Assembly (NCBI RefSeq): GCF_040513375.1
Contig: NZ_JBEVTG010000001.1
Coordinates: 62,001-126,000 of the forward strand
DNA: 64,000 bases
Reading direction: 5' to 3'
Source: Flagellimonas_B algarum
Lineage (GTDB): Bacteria > Bacteroidota > Bacteroidia > Flavobacteriales > Flavobacteriaceae
The translations under genes and the position numbers were made by a program. Every line of letters begins with the position of its first letter. Position 1 is the stretch's first letter. Below, in pieces: positions 60,619 to 64,000 of the stretch. The notes beneath the pieces were generated by a model. It searched no databases, was not told the origin of the DNA, and was given only the letters and a program-made list of their open reading frames with translations.

Positions 60619-61848
60619 TTAGGCCTCTTTGACCGAAAAACCGATACCGGCCAGGTCGTTCCAAAAGTCAGGATACGATTTTGAAACCACTTCGGCCTCG
60701 TTTACCTGAAAAGCCCGTTTCATGGCCAAAGGAGCGAAAGCCATGGCCATTCTATGGTCGTGGTAGGTATCGACCGCGACCGGATCTGAATGGAGGTTCG
60801 TTGCCTTCAAGTGCAGACTCTCGGCATCGATGACGACAGTGGCACCGAATTTTTCCAATTCGGTCTTCATGGCCGCCAAACGATCGGTTTCCTTGATCGG
60901 AAGGGTATGCAAGCCCGACAGATGACAGGTCATACCAAGCCCGTAGCAGCTTACGGCTACCGTCTGCGCAATATCGGGAGCATTGGCAAGATCGAGCTGC
61001 AGATGGCCCGTCTTTGGCGTTTCGGTTTTGGTCAGGACGATATGGTTTTCAAAAAAATCCGTCACCACCCCCATCGCGTTATAGACCTCCGCAAGGACCC
61101 GATCACCTTGAAGGGAACGGTCTTTATAGGAAGCCAACTCAATGGTCGACCCTACTTCGGAAAGGGCTGCGATGCTATAGTAATAACTCGCGGCACTCCA
61201 ATCCGATTCGACTACCATGGTCGTATCGGCAACCTCCGATTTCGGTTGGATACGGATGGTTTGCCCATCAAAATCCGCGGTGACCCCAATTTCGGCCAAC
61301 AACCCCAAGGTCATATTGATATAGGGTACCGAGGTCACTTTGCCGATCAATTCGATTTCAAGGCCATTTTCGAGACTCGGGGCCACAAGGCAGAGCGAAG
61401 AAATGTATTGGCTACTGATATTCGCCGGTAAGCTAACCTGTTGCTTTACAATCTTCACGCCATTGATGGCCAGGGGCGGGTAGCCGTCGTTTTCGACATA
61501 TCGGATATCGGCTCCAAGATCGGTCAAGGCATCGACCAACACTTTGATCGGGCGCTGCTTCATGCGGGGTGATCCCGTCAATTCGACCGATTTACCCGGT
61601 TGGGTGGCGAAGAACGAGGTCAGAAAGCGCATGGCCGTACCGGCATGAAAAATATCGACTATTCCTTGATCGATGGCCAGACCTTTCTGCATCACCTGGG
61701 CATCGTCACTGTTGGAAAGGTTGGTCAGACTGAGATTCGGAAATAGTTTTTGCAAGAGCAACAAACGGTTCGTCTCACTTTTGGAGCCGGTAATCTGTAC
61801 GCTTGCACTGATTTTTTTACTGGACGGATAGGAAAGCTGTATTCTCAA
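60619..61848 (-). CDS. aroA: 3-phosphoshikimate 1-carboxyvinyltransferase (EPSP synthase)
   Basis: 409 residues from a TTG start; the upstream in-frame codons offer no ATG. 'QITGSKSETNRLLLL' is the PEP/shikimate-3-phosphate loop, 'HAGTAMRFLTSFFA' the GTAxR loop, and 'DHRMAMAFAPLA' the C-terminal motif. It is the sixth step of the shikimate pathway. The sequence belongs to the divergent Bacteroidota AroA group, shorter than E. coli's (427 aa). Confidence 0.94.
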   Translation of the reverse strand: MRIQLSYPSSKKISASVQITGSKSETNRLLLLQKLFPNLSLTNLSNSDDAQVMQKGLAIDQGIVDIFHAGTAMRFLTSFFATQPGKSVELTGSPRMKQRPIKVLVDALTDLGADIRYVENDGYPPLAINGVKIVKQQVSLPANISSQYISSLCLVAPSLENGLEIELIGKVTSVPYINMTLGLLAEIGVTADFDGQTIRIQPKSEVADTTMVVESDWSAASYYYSIAALSEVGSTIELASYKDRSLQGDRVLAEVYNAMGVVTDFFENHIVLTKTETPKTGHLQLDLANAPDIAQTVAVSCYGLGMTCHLSGLHTLPIKETDRLAAMKTELEKFGATVVIDAESLHLKATNLHSDPVAVDTYHDHRMAMAFAPLAMKRAFQVNEAEVVSKSYPDFWNDLAGIGFSVKEA

Positions 61849-61904
61849 AATGCGCCGTTTTCGGAAGCTCCAAATTTAAGGAATCGCCCTTAGCCGAACG
61901 GTAT

Positions 61905-62231
61905 TTATTTTAACTTTTGGTTGTTGTGATGCCGGTCATGGTCCCTTTTGGTCTTGAGGTCCAATTTTTTATCGAAGGAAGCCTGTAAATCGATTTCGGT
62001 TTGATTCGCCAAACACAACAAGACGAACAATACATCGGCCAGTTCTTCACCAAGATCCTTGTCTTTGTCGGAAGCTTTCTCACTCTGCTCGCCATACCGA
62101 CGGGCAATGATCCGGGCGACCTCACCGACCTCTTCGGTCAATTGGGCCATATTGGTCAGTTCATTGAAATAGCGCACCCCATGTGCCTTGATCCAATCAT
62201 CTACCGCTTTTTGGGCATTTTCAATGTTCAT
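61905..62231 (-). CDS. MazG-like nucleotide pyrophosphohydrolase
   Basis: 108 residues. 'LTEEVGEVARIIARRYGEQ' and 'LGEELADVLFVLLCLANQTEIDL' supply the EExxE and ExxD metal-binding motifs of the all-alpha MazG/NTP-PPase fold. It hydrolyses nucleoside triphosphates, probably damaged ones, in the cytoplasm. The C-terminal tail is His/Lys-rich ('KRDHDRHHNNQKLK'). Confidence 0.9.
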   Translation of the reverse strand: MNIENAQKAVDDWIKAHGVRYFNELTNMAQLTEEVGEVARIIARRYGEQSEKASDKDKDLGEELADVLFVLLCLANQTEIDLQASFDKKLDLKTKRDHDRHHNNQKLK

Positions 62232-62450
62232 CAGTCGAACTTTTAGGTGTTCTTTTTGTTTTCAATGACAATATAGGCATTGTTAAGGGTCTATTGGTAT
62301 TTTTGACTTTTACCTAAATCAAGCCGTTACGATCCCAATACTATCGAAATCGAAGGACCCTTTGCTACGGTTTCCATCAAATGGGCTATAAACGCTTACA
62401 GTCCAATCCTTAGCAATAGGCACTAACCCCTTTAGCTAGGCTGCGGTTCC

Positions 62451-64000
62451 TTATATCCTTGTCAATACTACTTTCTCAGCTTCTTTTTTGATAATCCGCG
62501 AATAAAATTCCTTAAGGGCTTGGTAGTAATTCGGAGGCACGATCGAAGTATTGATCTCGGTCGAACAGGAAAATTGCAGTTTATTTCCCATGGCCTTCAA
62601 ATTGTATTTGAAAGCTCCCAATCCCTCAGGCAAAGCAAAGGATGCCGTTTCGGGTATGGTCTCGACCTGATACCCTTCGGGGATTTCAAAATTGATGGTT
62701 ATCTTCCCGGTTTTCGGATAAGAGAAATCGACCGGATAATCCCGTGAATCCAGCTTGAACGGATTCTCGTCCATGGCCATGAACAGCATGGGCCTAAAAT
62801 AGATCTTGTCACCGATGATTTCAGTCTGGTTCTCCTTTTCGAACGAATAGATTTCGGAAACAGGTTTCCCCATTTGTTTTAGGTTTTTAAGTTCAAAATC
62901 CAGGATTTCCATTTCACCATAACGGTTCTCCAATCGTTCGATATAATCGTCCTCCTTGTTTTCATCGAACCCTTTTCGAAACTGGAAAGCCCGTTGGTAG
63001 GTGAATTGGTTTCGCAGTTTCCCTTCAATTTGTCCTTCCTCTCCGATTTTGACCTGTGCAAAGGAAATGAGTTTTGAATTGCCGTTTGGCGTCAATTTGA
63101 TCGAGGTCGAACTTCCGTCTTTTCGCACCAATCGCCCATTCCAGTTCATTACCCTTGGGGCCAATATCCCGGGAATGGCTTTTTTCTCGGTGGCATCGCA
63201 TAGGATCATCCCTTTATCGGTCTGAACAGCGGTAATCACATAATTGAACCCATCTTGTGTGGGAAACAGGGGAATGCCGTGCGATTTGGTACTGACCAAG
63301 ACCGGATCCGCCTTCAAACCCGCATGACGCAACATGGCGGTTAACATGAGATTGATGTCGGCCACATTTCCGACCCCTTCTTTATACGCCTTTTTAAGAC
63401 CATTACTACCGATGGAGTTGAAATTATTCCAGGTCATCTTATTTTGTACATAACCATAGACCAAAGCTACCTTCTGCATATCATCACCAGCTTCGGCCAA
63501 TAAAGGATCTAAATCACCATTGAAGTAATTCACTTTTGCCAATTCACCACCAAAACTATCATACTTGTAAATGGATTCGGCCACATCTTCCCAACTCAGG
63601 CTGTAGTTTTTGTACGGACGGTTTGGGAATTGAGTGGATGCCAGTTCGAACTTGACAGCACTGCGGTAGTTATCGATATTATCCGTATAATCGACTTCCT
63701 TTAAAGAAGGGATGGCCGTTGATTTGACTTTATAGACGTTTTCATAGAAATTAAGTTCCCCATTTTGGGTTCGTGAACCCGTTCTTGCTCCCAATCTGCC
63801 GGGATCGAAATCTTCTTTATACTGAACGGCGATCTTGCGGTTCTTTCGCGATTGTGCGATATCTATAGGATAAAACCCCCTGCCGTACCGCTTGAAAATG
63901 AAATACTGCGGAATCTCGATGGTCACATCCACTTCGTTCACCGGCACTCCGTATTGGAATTGAAAGTCATCCATATGCCAATACAGGGTCGATCGAATAT
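62451..64000 (-). CDS. DUF3857/transglutaminase-domain protein, 3' part
   Basis: The frame stays open to the end of the window beyond the first in-frame ATG (63974), and the upstream codons ('STLYWHMDDFQFQYGVPVNEV') match the inner part of DUF3857, so the true start lies outside. The visible 516 residues hold the end of DUF3857 and a transglutaminase-like core ('YGYVQNKMTWNN', 'GVGNVADINLMLTAMLRHAGLKADPVLVSTKSHG'). The usual catalytic Cys appears as 'GNVADIN' (Ala/Asp in place of Cys), so it may not be an active transglutaminase. Probably an exported envelope protein. Confidence 0.8.
   Translation of the reverse strand, partial: IRSTLYWHMDDFQFQYGVPVNEVDVTIEIPQYFIFKRYGRGFYPIDIAQSRKNRKIAVQYKEDFDPGRLGARTGSRTQNGELNFYENVYKVKSTAIPSLKEVDYTDNIDNYRSAVKFELASTQFPNRPYKNYSLSWEDVAESIYKYDSFGGELAKVNYFNGDLDPLLAEAGDDMQKVALVYGYVQNKMTWNNFNSIGSNGLKKAYKEGVGNVADINLMLTAMLRHAGLKADPVLVSTKSHGIPLFPTQDGFNYVITAVQTDKGMILCDATEKKAIPGILAPRVMNWNGRLVRKDGSSTSIKLTPNGNSKLISFAQVKIGEEGQIEGKLRNQFTYQRAFQFRKGFDENKEDDYIERLENRYGEMEILDFELKNLKQMGKPVSEIYSFEKENQTEIIGDKIYFRPMLFMAMDENPFKLDSRDYPVDFSYPKTGKITINFEIPEGYQVETIPETASFALPEGLGAFKYNLKAMGNKLQFSCSTEINTSIVPPNYYQALKEFYSRIIKKEAEKVVLTRI

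Noticed and set aside
62232..62450. RNA element or riboswitch between the MazG-like gene and the DUF3857 gene
   Set aside because: No stable paired structure or known riboswitch core could be recognised by eye.

Overview
This 64 kb window comes from a marine-type member of the Flavobacteriaceae (Bacteroidota). The signs are the Bacteroidota dcw order mraZ-rsmH-ftsL-ftsI-murE-mraY-murD-ftsW-murG-murC-ftsQ-ftsA-ftsZ, the gliding genes gldB/gldC beside nadE, TAnnTTTG-type -7 promoter elements, a TonB-dependent receptor with a CarboxypepD_reg-like N-terminus, and families largely confined to flavobacteria (Lacal_2735, TIGR03643, DUF5777, tRNA_anti-like OB proteins). No species is assigned.

Layout. 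(1) 1-5776, plus strand: two versions of an envelope gene set (YceI-like protein, membrane-anchored OB-fold protein, DUF5777 beta-barrel), with a CxxC metal-binding-like protein and a lipoprotein of three lamin-tail-like repeats between them. (2) 5807-8260, minus strand: an S9 peptidase. (3) 8430-12238, plus strand: a photolyase-centred operon (Lacal_2735, TIGR03643, photolyase FAD-domain protein, flavin reductase, DUF2256, FeS-BCP-type photolyase that has lost its cluster cysteines). (4) 12239-15277: an A+T-rich insertion carrying a serine-hydrolase lipoprotein, bounded by the photolyase 3' end and a second, diverged copy of that 3' end. (5) 15274-24731: a catabolic locus with LacI regulator, TonB receptor, GH63 glycosylglycerate hydrolase-like enzyme, GNAT, sodium symporter, glycerate 2-kinase and ROK sugar kinase. 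Together these form a plausible pathway for mannosyl- or glucosylglycerate. (6) 24752-25222: five copies of a 98-bp tandem repeat. (7) 25261-26640: a small islet with an AlbA_2 (Schlafen-type) gene, inserted at the 3' end of tRNA-Arg(TCG) and bounded by 17-bp direct repeats.

(8) 26707-42667, minus strand: yqeY-like gene, then the complete division and peptidoglycan (dcw) cluster, mostly with overlapping or abutting genes. It is headed by mraZ with three 10-bp-phased GTG repeats upstream that look like MraZ boxes. (9) 42929-49427, plus strand: alpha/beta hydrolase, YihA GTPase, DUF3307 protein, then an ABC transporter/YtrA-type GntR operon with a clear promoter and AGTGTA/TACACT operator, followed by a DUF2807 protein and three membrane proteins. 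(10) 49433-52395: gldC, gldB, nadE and an orphan LuxR-type response regulator with Glu in place of the phospho-acceptor Asp. (11) 52448-64000, mainly minus strand: dnaG (zinc ligands replaced), zinc-ribbon protein, beta-barrel/anti-sigma/ECF sigma set, polyprenyl synthetase, rlmN, queA, aroA, MazG-like protein and a DUF3857/transglutaminase protein cut by the window end.

Most of the window is ordinary core chromosome. The most interesting parts are the glycosylglycerate locus, the two insertion scars (photolyase 3' end, tRNA-Arg), the 98-bp repeat array, the duplicated YceI/OB/DUF5777 sets, and the two predicted autoregulatory operator sites (MraZ, YtrA-type). All calls come from reading the sequence; no database search was run.
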